This document shows positions 22,174-34,859 of a DNA stretch of 64,000 nucleotides, one piece after another. The stretch is taken from positions 4,640,001 to 4,704,000 of the forward strand of contig JARHVA010000639.1 of NCBI GenBank assembly GCA_037957365.1. Direction: 5' to 3'. The notes under the pieces were generated by a model. It had not been told where the DNA came from, did no database searches, and saw only the letters and a program-made list of their open reading frames with translations. The translations under genes were made by a program, and so were the position numbers. Every line of letters begins with the position of its first letter. Position 1 is the stretch's first letter. Source of the stretch: Torreya grandis. Taxonomy: Eukaryota > Streptophyta > Pinopsida > Cupressales > Taxaceae.

Positions 22174-22742
22174 TGATGTTGACATCTATCTTGTAAAAGC
22201 CATAACTTGTGAATCAGGAGCTTATTTGAGATTTTTTTCATTTAAAATGAATATCTGAAAGAGGATAATGTAGACATAAAATGTGCTAATTGGTTAGGTT
22301 CAGTTTTAATAACTTTTAAAGGCCATACATGACCATCTAAGAGTTTGAAACTACATTTAAATATTTTTTGAATTTTTTATAATTTAAGAAATTAGATATC
22401 TTTGTAATCAGACATGAAATTTAGTTTTTATTCACCTATTAGTGTGAATTTAGTGTGTATAGGGTAAAAATATATTCTTAGGCTAATCTGAGCTTGATGT
22501 AAAAGTTGATAAAAATAACTTCTAAAAATAACAGGGTCAATTAATTTTAGGTAGCTTTTTTATTTATTTATATTTTATAGTTATGTATTTCAACTCTAAT
22601 TTCAATTTGTGATTTATTTAAATAATATTATGTAATTATTATCATTTATTCATGGATAATCAATAAATATTGGTGTTTACAAATCCTATCTAAATTGTGC
22701 CTACTAAGATTTTCCTTTGCTAATTTATGGTTTCATCATCTA
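22174..22742 (+). repeat. 5' LTR of B2, second copy
   Basis: Starts TGATGTTGACATC and ends near TTTCATCATCTA. Nearly identical to 8227-8796. Confidence 0.8.
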
Positions 22743-22850
22743 ATATTACGATGGGCTTGTCTCTTGGAGGTAATATACATATGACTTTGTATTGGGGTTT
22801 TCAATTATATTTATAGATAAGATTTTGTGATTGAATAACATGTGTAAAAT

Positions 22851-23545
22851 ATATCAAGAGGAGGAATTACATAGATGAACTCAACAATGCAAAAACTATG
22901 GATGTATGTAGAAGAATTGACTGTAATTGTCACACATCAAATGCAAAGGAAAAAAGGAGATGAGATAAAGAAAGAAATAGATTGCATAGAATAATAATTT
23001 CAGAAAGTAGAGGAAGAACAAGAATAACCACCATCAACTGAATAATAGATTGTGAGGGACATAGAGGGTTAGAAAGAAGGAATCAAGGTGGAAGTTTCAT
23101 AGTATGGTGGTTGTTTAAAACAAGAGGAATTGATAAACTAGTTAAATACTTTGGATGATTTTTTATAATGGAGAAGTCTAAAGGAAGAATAAAATAAAGT
23201 CTCCATGTATGAAATTAAAGGGTTATATAATAATTTGGTGGGTTTTCTTGCAACACTAGAGATAGAGAAAGGGTAAATAAAATATCAAAATTTAGAACAA
23301 GATGGGGAAGAGGTTGAGATAGAAATTTATTGCAGTAGATTATGTACAAACCCTCTACAAAATAATGTATAATTGAAGGAAAAAATATCAAAGTGTAAAA
23401 GACTATACAAACGAGTTTTATAAGCTTTCTATATAAGTGGAGCATGATGAAAAAAAACATAGATGTTTGCAAGGTATGTAAATTGTTTAAAGTTTTCTAT
23501 TCAAGATGAATTGAGCATGAGTAAAATAAATAACGTGGATAAGAA
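22851..23545 (+). pseudogene. Gag remnant of B2, second copy
   Basis: Duplicate of 8905-9600. The initiator ATG is ATA. The same helix-like blocks (DYVQTLYK, SVKDYTN, SIQDELSMSKINN) appear between stops. An (AT)n tract follows immediately. Confidence 0.65.
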
Positions 23546-23550
23546 TTACC

Positions 23551-23552
<2 letters not shown>

Positions 23553-23611
<59 letters not shown>
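23553..23611. repeat. (AT)n microsatellite, second copy
   Basis: About 59 bp of uninterrupted AT, in the same place as 9612-9669. Confidence 0.95.
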
Positions 23612-23615
<4 letters not shown>

Positions 23616-23874
23616 TATTAGTTGTGCCAAAAGTGGGAAATCATATATAATAGAATGAGGTGTGTCTAATCCCACTAGAGGAGAACCATCCTAAGGTACA
23701 AAAAAGTAAGAGGATAATAGAGAACTATCATGAACAATAAAAAATAAGAGAGGATTGACCAAGATTAAATTTAGTTGATAATGAGATTGGAGAACAAAAT
23801 ACAAAAGTTTCCACAGTAGACATGGGAGAAAATATCATGATGAGGAGAGAAATGTTATCCCCAAGGAAAGAATA

Positions 23875-25885
23875 GGTGCAAAGTAAATAAGATGGTGATT
23901 CATGGCTATGTATAAATATTTTTTTGAATAAGGTGTACTTCAGGGGCTAAGTTATGAAAAGTAATTATATATTTTAATAGTTGTGAAAATATGGTTTCTA
24001 AATAAATGGTAGATAAACTAGGTCTGCAATATGAAAATCATCTATATTCTTACTTAATCTCATTGTTTAAGAAAGAAAATGAAGTTATAGTAGATAAAAG
24101 TTATTTAATAAAGTTTTCTATAGGAAAATATTATAGGGATGAAACATGGTGTGATTTTATCCTAATGGATGCATATCATATGATATTAGGAACACCATGA
24201 AAATATGACATAAAATAAATACCTGATGGAGCAAGGAATACATATACATTTTTGAAAGGTAGTATAAAGGTAGTTTTATTACCTATTAAAAAACAAGGAC
24301 ATGTAGAAATCATTTTTTCCATAAAATAGTTTATCAATGACATGAACCTTACATGTTGTTATGAATTAATAACGAAGAAATCAGATACATAATTTGTGAA
24401 AATACTTTCAAAAGCAATTAAACTGTTGAAATAAAAGGTAAATGTTATACCTGATAGTTGATAGATGGTTTACCACCAAATAAGAACATTCAAAATAATA
24501 TTGAATTGATAACAAGATCAGCTCTACCAAATTAGGAAGCTTATATGATGTGCTTAAAATAACATCCAGAGTTGAATAGACATGTTACTGAATTAGAGAG
24601 AAAGTGTGTGGTGAGCAAGATCAATAGTCTATGTGCAACAATAGCATGTCTAACTCCAAATAAAGATAGAACATGGAATATATGTGTGAATAAAAAATTA
24701 ATCAATAAAATAACCACCAAATAAATATTTCCTATACCTCACCTAGATGATATGATGGATTTATAGGAGAAAAATACTTCACTAATATTGATCTAAGGAG
24801 TGGCTACTATCAAATTCAAATTCATGAAGGAGATGAAAGGAAAAGAACATTAAAGACTAGCAATGGCTTATATGAATGGATGGTGATGCCATTTTGATTG
24901 TGCAATGCACCAAAAATATTTAAGAGAATGAGCAAGATGATTTTTGTGTATAACTGTGTGCATATTTTTTGATCATTATGTTTTAAATCACTCTTCGTGA
25001 TTCATCCTCAAGAAAATAGATAGGAAAATAATTAGAACTGAAGACCCAACTTCCTTTTGAATATTTCCAAGATACACTAAGATATTGAATATTTCCATGA
25101 AAATAATTAAATGTGTATGAACTTTTCCAAGAGAAATGGTCTAAAGGTGACAAGCAACGACATACCTATGATCTGTCAAGGGGGAGAGTAGACTAGAAAA
25201 AGTCCACGATATAAATTTTAAGTGAATTTTTTTTTGGTTCAAAGCTATGACAAGTTGGGTTTACAATTCTAATTATTTTATTGTGTATTTTACTAAGGAT
25301 GAATCATGGAGCGTGATTCGAAATGCATCAATCAAAAACTATGCACACAATTATACCCAAAAATCATCTTGCTCATTCATATGGACTGTGAAAACATCAA
25401 AACTCTTATTTAAGAGAATGATGAATATAGCTCTATAATATTACATTTATAATTTTGTAGTGGTTTATGTTAATGATATTTTTATATTTAAAAAGAGTAA
25501 AGAAGAGAACTTAAAGTGTTTGATAATGGTATTAGAATTGTTAATAAAGGAGAATCTCTATGTCAATTTGAAGAAGTCATTATTCTAAATAGTTTAATAT
25601 TTTTGGGATTTGTAGTTTTATATAATGGTGTAAGAATGGCAAAAGAAAAAGTAAAGGTGATTATTGGGTGGCCTATTCCGAGAAGCATATAAGAGGTAAG
25701 AAGTTTCCATGGTTTAGTAAGTTTTTACAAAACATTTATTAATATATTTTGTAGTATTTTTACACCAATAACATATCTCATGAGGGGAAAATAATATGTC
25801 AATACAAGGGAAACAAAAAAAATCTTTCAATTGTTGAAGAAAAAGGTGAAATAAACATCTCTTTTAGCATCACCGTATTTTAACA
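23875..25885 (+). pseudogene. Protease-RT region of B2, second copy
   Basis: The protease C-terminal half is open at 24006-24200 (VDKLGLQYENHLYSYLI, DETWCDFILMDAYHMILGTP). RT follows from about 24575 and is interrupted by the foldback at 24930-25374. It resumes near 25400 with LFKRMMNIAL and FVVVYVNDIF. This copy retains the PIPRSI-EVRSFHGLVSFYKTFI-like connection region lost from copy 1, with a stop (TAA) near 25690. It is not functional. Confidence 0.8.
24930..25374. mobile_element. Foldback/MITE-like element in B2, second copy
   Basis: Inverted-repeat element with ends GAGCAAGATGATTT and AAATCATCTTGCTC. TATTTAAGAGAATGA is found on both sides of the insertion, as in copy 1. Confidence 0.75.
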
Positions 25886-25889
25886 AAGT

Positions 25890-27744
25890 TTTGAGCTAGA
25901 TTGTGATGTTTCACATGTTGGTATTGGTGTTGTGTTGAGTCAAGAAGGGATGCCAATAACATATTTTACTGAGAAGTTGAATAAGGTAAGAAATAATTAT
26001 TCTACATATGATGTTTATTTTTATGTAATTTTACAAGAATTAAGACATTAGAGGTATTATTTGGTGCTTAAGGAATTAATCATATTTATAGACTATGAGA
26101 CCTAGAAATATGTAAACACTCAAAATAATTTAAATATTAGACATGTAAAGTGAGTGTCTTTATTTTAGATATATACATTTGTTTTGAAATATAAATTAAG
26201 AAATCAAAATCATGTGGCTAATTATTTCAGGATGTGTGTGACACTATTAACTACTATGGTGAGTGAAGTAGTTAGATTTAAATTTGTTAATGATTTGTAT
26301 GATACTGATCTAGATTTTTTTAAGATGATTTAATAATTGAGGAATCCATTAGTAGGTGATGCATGTGCTATTCATTATGACTATCATATATAATATGGTT
26401 ATCTCTTCAAGGGAAAATAGTTATGTATTATAGTTATGTCTATGAGAGATAATATTATGATATAATTACAAAATGGTGATTTGAGTGGATGCTTTGGTGA
26501 GAATAAGACAATAAATTTATTGGAGGAGATTCATTTTTTGCCAAAGATGAAGAGAGATATGGTAAAGCATGTTTCAAGATACAGGGTATGTGTAGTGTCT
26601 AAAACCTATGCATAAAACATAGGGTTGTACATGCCATTACCAATACCAAGATGACATGGATAAAGTTGAGTATGGAATTTGTATTGGGGATACAAAACAC
26701 ACATAGGAGTAATGAATCAAATTTAGTTGCTGTAGATAGGTTTTCGAAGATGGTTCATTTTATTTTATGTAACAAAACCAATGATGCCACTAGAGTAAAA
26801 TATTTATTTTTTAAAGAAGTTGAGAGATTTCATGGTGTTCCAAAAAACATTATTTGAGATAGGGATAAAAGTATTGTAAGTCACTTTTGAGGACTCTATA
26901 GAATAATCAAGAAACTAAACTAAAATTTAGTAGTGCATACGACCAACAAATACATGGACAAATAGAAGTAATAAAGATGATATTTAAAAATTTGTTGAGA
27001 TGTATAATTGGAGAGAAACCTAAGTAATGGGACTTGGATTTGAAACAAGATAATTTTGTAGATAAAAGTTTTATGAATAGATCAACAAAGAAAAACCATT
27101 TCAGTTTGTTTATGGTAGAATCCTAAGGGTTTTTTAGATTTGGTGCAATCACCAATTGTAGAATGGGTTAGTGATTATGTAAAACCATTTGTAGAGAACG
27201 TACAACATTTCAATATGAAGTAAGAAAAAACTATATGAAATCCATAAAAATTATAAGGTAGAAAAAGATGTAATAATAAGGTAAAATGTATTTGAAAAAT
27301 GAGATTTGGTGATGTTGTATTTTAGAAAAAAAAAATGTCCTCAAGGAACAAGTATAAGAATATTGGTCCATGCAGAATTGTGAATAAAATAAATGTCAAT
27401 GCTTATGAGGTAAGTTTACCACATAATGTTTATATTTATTAAATATTTAATGTTTCATATTTATATGCATTTATTATAAAATATGATGAATAGGAATAAG
27501 ATAAATAAGTGAATTGGTAGAAATAGGTGCCAAGGAAGAAGAAAGAGAAGATAGTGCAAGTTATGGATAAGAAGATAGTGAACACAAGACAAAGAATCTA
27601 TAATTGGTATTTGGTACAATGGAAAAGACAACAATAGCGAGACACCACTTATATTTTAGGATGAAAGTTGAATAAAATTGACAAGAATAAATAGCAAGAG
27701 TGTATTCTGGAAAATGAGTTGAGTTATTTTCAACTAGAGGATAA
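25890..27744 (+). pseudogene. RNase H, integrase and chromodomain-like tail of B2, second copy
   Basis: Duplicate of 11850-13690. RNase H: CDVSHVGIGVVLSQEGMPITYF near 25905-25970. Integrase core: open block 26651-26857 with SMEFVLGI and VAVDRFSKMVHFILCNKTND, again with Glu at the position of the first catalytic Asp. The C-terminal KYKNIGPCRIVNKI (~27350) and chromodomain-like VMDKKIVNTRQRIYN (~27560-27610) precede the 3' LTR. Multiple stops are present. Confidence 0.8.
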
Positions 27745-28315
27745 TGATGTGGGCATCTATCTTGTGGAGGCTATAAATTTTTATTTGAGAAACCATTTGA
27801 TCTCTAATTTTTGTCAAAACAAATAGAGAGGATAATATAGCCATAATCGAGCTAATCAATTATGATAGATTTAAAAATAATCCAATGGTCAAATGTGACC
27901 ATCTGAGGGTATACAATTACATTTTAATATATTTTCTAGCATTTTTATAATTTTAAAAATTATATATATTTTTTAATTGGACATGAATTTTGAGTTAAAA
28001 TTTATCCAATAATATAAATATAGTATGTACAGGATAAGTCAATTTGTTTAGTTCCATTTAAAATTGCATGTAAAAAATGCTAAAAATATTAATTGTTAAA
28101 AATAGTAAGATCAATTAAATTTAGATAACATTTTGATTTATTTATATTTTTCAATTTTATATATCAACTCTAATTTCGAAATGAAATTTATTTAAATAAT
28201 ATTGTACAATTATTTTAATTTATTCATTGAAAATCCACAAATATTAATATTTATGAATCCTAAATAAATTGTTCCTATTGAAAATTTCCTTTACTAATTT
28301 CTAGTTTCATCAACA
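27745..28315 (+). repeat. 3' LTR of B2, second copy
   Basis: Starts TGATGTGGGCATC after AACTAGAGGATAA and ends TTTCATCAACA. Nearly identical to 13692-14261. Confidence 0.8.
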
Positions 28316-31300
28316 GTAAAAAATAGTTCCTAAATTTTTAACTAAAATAGGAAAATGGTGTTGGATTCATCTTTTGACATTGATTTCATATTCCTAATCC
28401 AAAAACATTGCATAGACAGTCGTCCATTATTTTCTGTTATGTCCTTTTTCAATCTAGTAATTAACCTTGTAGGTATTGAATCAATGCAAATTTAGAAAAT
28501 TTATACACGAGGACACTTGTTTCATGCATTGATAAATAATCTAAAATCAAGGCACTGAACTTTTTAAGATAGGCTAGTAAAACCATGGTGTCATAAAAAA
28601 AATGTTTTTTAAAAATGTGCACCTTAACCTAATTTTACATTGTTTGATTTCATACAAGCTTCAATACAATATCACATATTTATAGATCATGTTCATTAAA
28701 TGCATAAATTGTTCGTCATAAAAATTAGGCCAAGAAATTATTGTGTATAGCTAAATCTATTGAAACAAAATGACAATCAAGCTTCAAATAAATAATAATT
28801 AAAATATATTTGCATCAAAGGATTCTTATTTATTCTATTTCGCATTTAACTCTTTGTTGAAAGTAGTCACCACATACCTTTACATCAACAAATGACACTG
28901 CATTAATAAATATTAATCACATTTATAATATAAATGCCATAGTAATTGCATGTAAAAAAAAAATCCAATTATGTTTTTTCATAAATTAAATTTTTTTCCT
29001 ATCTACATCTTATTCTTTTCCAATCACATAATTAATTTTTTACCCATTTAAACAGTGGAAAGCTTTATTGCATCTTTTCAACACTCATTTTTTATAGCAT
29101 CTTGCATTTTTTCAAAAGTAAAAAATACGATGGGCTCAACATATCATAAAAATAGCTCTTAAATTTTCCTTATCTTTTTAGATTTTTGGACATTTTCAAC
29201 TTTCCTTAACTAATAATTTTAGGTATAATAATTAAGCTTATGATTACTAAATACATTGGTCACTGACAATAATCTATTTTTCAAAGATTACCAGATGTTA
29301 TTTTTGCCTTTCATTAACACTGATTATGCATTCTTATTGCCCTTAACATTTTTAAGAAGAAAATCACATCACATTCACAATCAAACATTAATTGAATTGA
29401 TGTTCAATTTTATTATGTGTTTCATCTCCATTTCCATTTTCCATTTTCATTACATTTGTATGACTTTATTTACAAAAATATGCACATTGATACTTCAATA
29501 ATATCTTTTCAATTATGGTCAACCAAAGTTTTCACATAAAACAATTAATCTTAGTATCAATACATTTATTTGTCGGTCTATTAACTGTGTATACATTAAC
29601 ATCTTCTCATTTTAATTATTCAATTAAAATCATCAATTATCTTTATTAATTTTAGTCAAATTAAATAACCATTTTCCTAATTAATAATCTAATCCCCTTT
29701 CTTCTTATATATTTCCCACACCATAATAATCCTTCGACACACCCCACATTATATTAATCAATTATTTATCCCATTAATACTCCATTAACCTATTAATCCT
29801 ACTTCATTTAATAACCACTTACCCATGTATCAATTTTAAATTCAAAATATACTACCTACCATGCCTAACCTACCTATCTATGGCCTTTCCTAAAAACCTA
29901 GTTACTTAAATCCATCTAAAACCCCTAATATAATTCTCATTAATCTCTAATGAGGTCTAGAATTATCTAAATCTAAAAACCTCCTTCAATCTCTCCACTC
30001 CTCTAAAACCCTCTAAATCAAGAAGATTCTTAGGAATTTAAAATTCTTTTTTATTCCCTCAACCACCCTTATAAATAACTATGCAAGGTCCTTACTTAGA
30101 CTAATTGGAAAATACACAAGCTCACATAGCTTTCATAATCTCACATTGTACCCATAATCCTAGTTTTGTATCTAAAGCTATGAATCCCTTTGCATCTATT
30201 TTGAAGTCTTGAAGTCATCTTGTGTTACAATTCAATATCATATAATCAAATTACCCTTTGAGAAACATTTAAAGATATTGGAAGGAAGATTCAAATCAAA
30301 ACAAAGTGATGGTAACAATATTTTGATTAAATTATGATTGCTTCTTCACTCTCTCATTGATGTTTTTTTTGTGAATTTTGAGTTGATTTAATTTATTTTG
30401 TATGTTTAGATTTATTATTCAAATTTTACAAACATACAAATTGATATTGTCATCTTTTTCCCATAAGATTATCTAAACCTTTTTGAGAAATTAGATCCTA
30501 CGTTCATTTTCAATAATTATATCAACTCAATCTTTTTTATATCTCAATCTGTGTTCCCTTACATATTTTAAACCTACAGTTTCTATGTATGACATGTACC
30601 ATATCCACATGGTTTTATATTTTTAATGCCATCTAATCTTAGATAGATTTATTGTACAACATGAAGATGCTGTAGATTTTAAACTTCTACACATTTTAAA
30701 ACAATAGTAAACTACATCTTTCACAATTTAAAGTCTCATAATTTGATACACATCTTCCTCACAAATTCTTGAATACTTTTAGCGAGTGTAAATTTCTTTA
30801 GATTAAAGCTAATTTTGTTGTTTCTAAACTATGTAGTTCATATACAAACAGTAATAAATATTTTTCACAATTTTGTGGCCCAATTTCTATTCACACTCAG
30901 AATCAACTAGTTCATGATGTAAAGTTTTTCTTAAAGGATTTATTTTTTCCCCTCTACTTACTTGATGGAGAAATACACAAGTGCTACATCATTTATAACA
31001 ATTGCCTCCATGTGGATGGAAAATTTATAGCAAAACTTATACACTAAATCATATTCTAACTTTGCAATTAAAAAATTAATATAAATTTTATAATCCCTCC
31101 AAAAATTACTACTAAGTAATGAATATCTTTACCAACATATTTGCATACTACTAGTGAGCACAATAAATTTGTGATAGGTTGGAGTCTTTTAATTCCCTCA
31201 TTTTTTTTAATTTATATATAATTTAAACAATACAAAGAAAACACTTTATACAAGAATTAGTTTTGATGTGTCTAATATTAAGATATTAAAATAAAAAATA

Positions 31301-31965
31301 CTTTCTTTTTTACACAATTGATTAGTTTTCTTTACATATGATTCCTTGTTTTTCCTAGGTAAGTCATCTACAATATTAAACATATTTAGATCATCAATTA
31401 TTTTATTATTTTATTATTATTTTACCAAAGATTTAATGAATCTTCAAGAATAGATTTTATAAAAACATATTTTCAAATTTAACATAAAACATACTAAAAA
31501 TTCTTTAAAATTCCTCATAATGTACCATATATCTAACCTTAATGTTTCTTACTCTTACCTAAACCTCAACTACTTAAACTTTATATATACTAACCATTTC
31601 TTAAGTCTTATTTAAAATATATATTGTATACTTTCAATATACCTATAATACCATCTCCATTAGCCTAAATTAAATTTCAAATTAAAATATGTTTCTAGTT
31701 TAACAGTTACAATATCTTACTATTTTTTTAATTTTTTTTCCAACATCACACAAACACTCAACCACTTGGTGGGACTATCATTTCAATCCAGTCTTACATC
31801 ACATGTATGTAACTAAATATTAAAATAGTAAGGAAATGTATGTAACTGAAAATTAAAATAGTAAGGAAATATTATTTACCATGCAAATATTATTGAAAAA
31901 GAAAAGGATGCCCGTTATTTTTTCCAGCATATTCATTATTGAAGAATTGTTGTTTTTGGTCACTT
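28316..31965. other. AT-rich flank of B2, second copy; ends at duplication breakpoint
   Basis: Duplicate of 14262-17960, with no gene. At 31965 homology with unit 1 stops after GGTCACTT and single-copy sequence GAAAATCAATG begins. Confidence 0.6.
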
Positions 31966-33824
31966 GAAAATCAATGTTTAATTTAGAGCGTGTTTTCTCT
32001 ATGTTTTTTCTATACATCTTTTTTTTTAAAATTATAGTAAAAATAATTATAATTTAAATTTTAAATTTTAAATTTATAATATAAATAATAATTTATAAGA
32101 ATAGAATATTATTGATTTATTTTTTAATGCCATATTTAAGTTGGTGTGACAAGGTAGATATTTTCTATGGACTCCTCATTAATAGTAGTTGTGAGATAAT
32201 TATTTAAATAGTGGGAACCTCATTAATTGGATATGGTAAGAAGGAGGTTTAACTCATTATGTCGAGTAAACAATATTAAAATTTTCAAAATTAATATGAT
32301 ACTAATTTTGTGGTGGAGTTAAGAATGAGGTTTTAGAAATAAGTTATGAGTTTCAAAATTGTAATCAACATTTGTAAAGTTTATTATAATATTTATTTTT
32401 AGAATTATAGAAGATATGTATAGATTTTGGACTCAAGTTTATTATATAAATAGTATTGATGATGGATTAAAGAGTTTTATTTTAAATTATTTAAAAAAAT
32501 ATATTCTTTCACAATTTTTGAATTATAGAAAATGTTTATTGATTATTGAATTATTTATTATATAGATAATTTTGATAATGAACCATTTAATCAGATCCAC
32601 TTTACATTTATATAATTTTGATGATGAGTTATTGAGTATAATCTAAAAAGATCATTATTTAATATCATGGACTCTAAAACTAGGTGTCTTTATATTTAAT
32701 TATAGTATATTAAATTTTATATTGAAAATAATATGTCAAGTTTAAAAGTCTATCGTGAATATTATTAAGAAAACATGAGTTGTGATTGAGGACTCTTTAT
32801 ATATGGCTAAGTTGAGCTTTGATTAAATCATTCCCTCTAGCCCCACTTGGCCTCTATTTTGTTGAATGATAGATATAGGGGTTAACAACTATAGATATTA
32901 GCTTTAAATGGGGGTGCAACTCGCTCCTCCACTCGAAGCCCTATGATATGGTGAGGGTCGAATGCCATTGTTTTCAATGTTGACACCTGGACTCGACTTT
33001 GGAATATTATATGGCTATGGTTAAGGTACATATTCAATGTCTATTGTAAGTGACCAACCCCCTCTATCTATATGTGGGTAGTGTGGTTGAATTTTGTTGT
33101 AGCTATAGTTTTGATCTTTAAAAGGAAGAAAGAAAGTATGGTGTGTAGTCATCAGTGATTTCACATATATATCTTTCCTAAGTCTAGTAAAGATTGTTCC
33201 CTTCAGTTGCTTACCAAGCTCACGACCTCCTGATATTCTCTCTAGTCAAATCAAGTGTTGATCACTCCCTTTTACCACCTGAACACTTTCCTAGTGCCTT
33301 CAATATCACCCCCCTAATAAGTGGGACCTAATACCTATGATCCCTCACTCAAATCACTATTACGAAATTAAGTTATAATATTATTTTTATATTTTATTAA
33401 TTTTACTCAAATTTACAAAAGTGTTTAATTATATATATATATAAAATTAGCATTACTTATTTGACAAGATTGATCCACTTAAATGGCCTAGATAATCTAT
33501 GATCAAATTATTTTACAAAATAAAAAAAACTATTAACATTGTTTTAAATTATAATAAAATATGAAAATATCAAATATTTTTATATATATAATTATTTTTA
33601 ATTTTTAAATACTTGAAAATATACAATATCAAATTTTTATAATAATTTTAAATTATCTTAAAATTATATTATAATAATAAATATAACTTAACATATTTAT
33701 CAATTTTAAATAATATATTAAAATATTTAATAGAGAATAAAACAAACCCTTTTTTACACTTCCATAATTATATTACAAAATTAAATAACATTAAACACAT
33801 AAAATAAAACTCTCTAGAAATCAA
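31966..33824. other. AT-rich intergenic sequence, nothing recognised
   Basis: No coding frame or repeat could be assigned. The stretch 32820-33360 is less AT-rich than its neighbours (for example CCCCACTTGGCCTC, CTCACGACCTCCTG). It may be the remnant of another element, but I cannot name it. Confidence 0.4.
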
Positions 33825-34060
33825 AACTTTTTTTATTTGAAACATGCTCATACTCTTATATTTTGACTTTTTTTATTTAAAACATGCTCATGTATGATTG
33901 GGATGTTTATCATAATTTATTTTTGGGGAATATGGTTGACTGATTTTAATATCAAAACGAAGAAATATTTTTAAAGATAGTTTGTCATTCTAAACTTTTA
34001 AAAGATAGTATCTTCACTTTTTTTTGTTTAAAACTTGCTCACACATGATTTATTTATCAT
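33825..34060. repeat. Degenerate direct repeat 'TTTTTATTTAAAACATGCTCA' (three copies)
   Basis: Related words occur at about 33830 (TATTTGAAACATGCTCATAC), 33875 (TTTAAAACATGCTCATGTAT) and 34025 (TTTAAAACTTGCTCACACAT). The last two are each followed by a similar GATT...TTATCAT...GGTTG segment. It looks like an old, irregular tandem repeat. Confidence 0.55.
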
Positions 34061-34279
34061 TATTTATTTATGGCAATTCAATTGTTCCGAATGTGGTTGG
34101 GTGATTTCAATATCATAAATAATATTCTTAACCAATCCAATTCTCTTGTAATTTGAAAAACTGCCATGATATTTTTAATTAAATTAATTATTTTATAACA
34201 TTAAACGTTTTTATATATTTTATTTTCATTTGAAAGTAATATGGTTGACTTCTGCTTCTCAACCATAGAGTTAATGGAT

Positions 34280-34720
34280 TTGTACCAATATTTATTATGA
34301 AATAGTATTGGTTGTTTCATTTCAATTTATAAAAATTAAAATAAATAAAATTATATTTAAAATGAAATGATATTATAAGATTAGTTGTTTCTTTCAACAT
34401 ATAGGATTTTAATAAAATTATGTAACTATTTAATAATAAATTTATTGCTTCTTCTTGATTCATAAAATTATATTAAAAAATATAACCATTTAATATGAAA
34501 TAATATTGAGATTGATTGCTTCTTTTCAATCAATACAATTAATAGAAAATTAAATTAATATGAAATATCATAATATTAATTGTTTTTTGATAAAATAATA
34601 TCATAATATTAATTTTTTTTTTTTTTTTTCACAAAATTATAATAAATTTATGCCATTACTTAATATAATATAGTATTACAAAATTGATTATTTTTTCATA
34701 ATAAATGAAATTACACCAGT
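34280..34720. repeat. Degenerate AT-rich satellite-like repeat
   Basis: The pattern 'ATATGAAATAATATT...ATTG(A/G)TTG(C/T)TTC...CAAT...AAAATTA' recurs four to five times with variable spacing of about 60-110 bp. No coding content is seen. A similar word (TTAATATGAAATAATGTCATAAC) reappears at ~36357, beyond the LINE remnant, so that remnant may have landed inside this repeat. Confidence 0.5.
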
Positions 34721-34859
34721 GAAAAATTTAATAAAAAGTTATGATCAATGTTTCAAATAATTCCTTATAATTCATCATCAAGAATAAATAAATGTATTAA
34801 CAATGAAACTAGGCTGTATTTAGAGATTTAAATAGAGCCAATACAAGCATAATGTTAGG

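Larger units (their letters stand above)
22174..28315 (+). mobile_element. Gypsy element B2, second copy (with both LTRs)
   Basis: Duplicate of 8227-14261. LTRs are at 22174-22742 and 27745-28315. This copy keeps the ~115-bp pol segment deleted in copy 1 (about 25666-25785). Its gag start codon reads ATA at 22851. It is otherwise equally decayed. It arose by the segmental duplication and not by a new transposition, because its flanks are duplicated too. Confidence 0.85.
17961..31965. repeat. Tandem duplication, unit 2 (14,005 bp)
   Basis: Head-to-tail copy of 3999-17960. Divergence by eye is about 1.6% in a 246-bp AT-rich sample (15203-15448 against 29256-29501). It is about 6% in 90 bp at the start of the A LTR. 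Each unit has indels the other lacks. This argues against a simple assembly artefact and for an old event. Confidence 0.95.

Noticed and set aside
32820..33360. Less AT-rich stretch that might be organelle-derived or a gene fragment
   Set aside because: No organellar gene, rRNA, tRNA or coding frame recognised.
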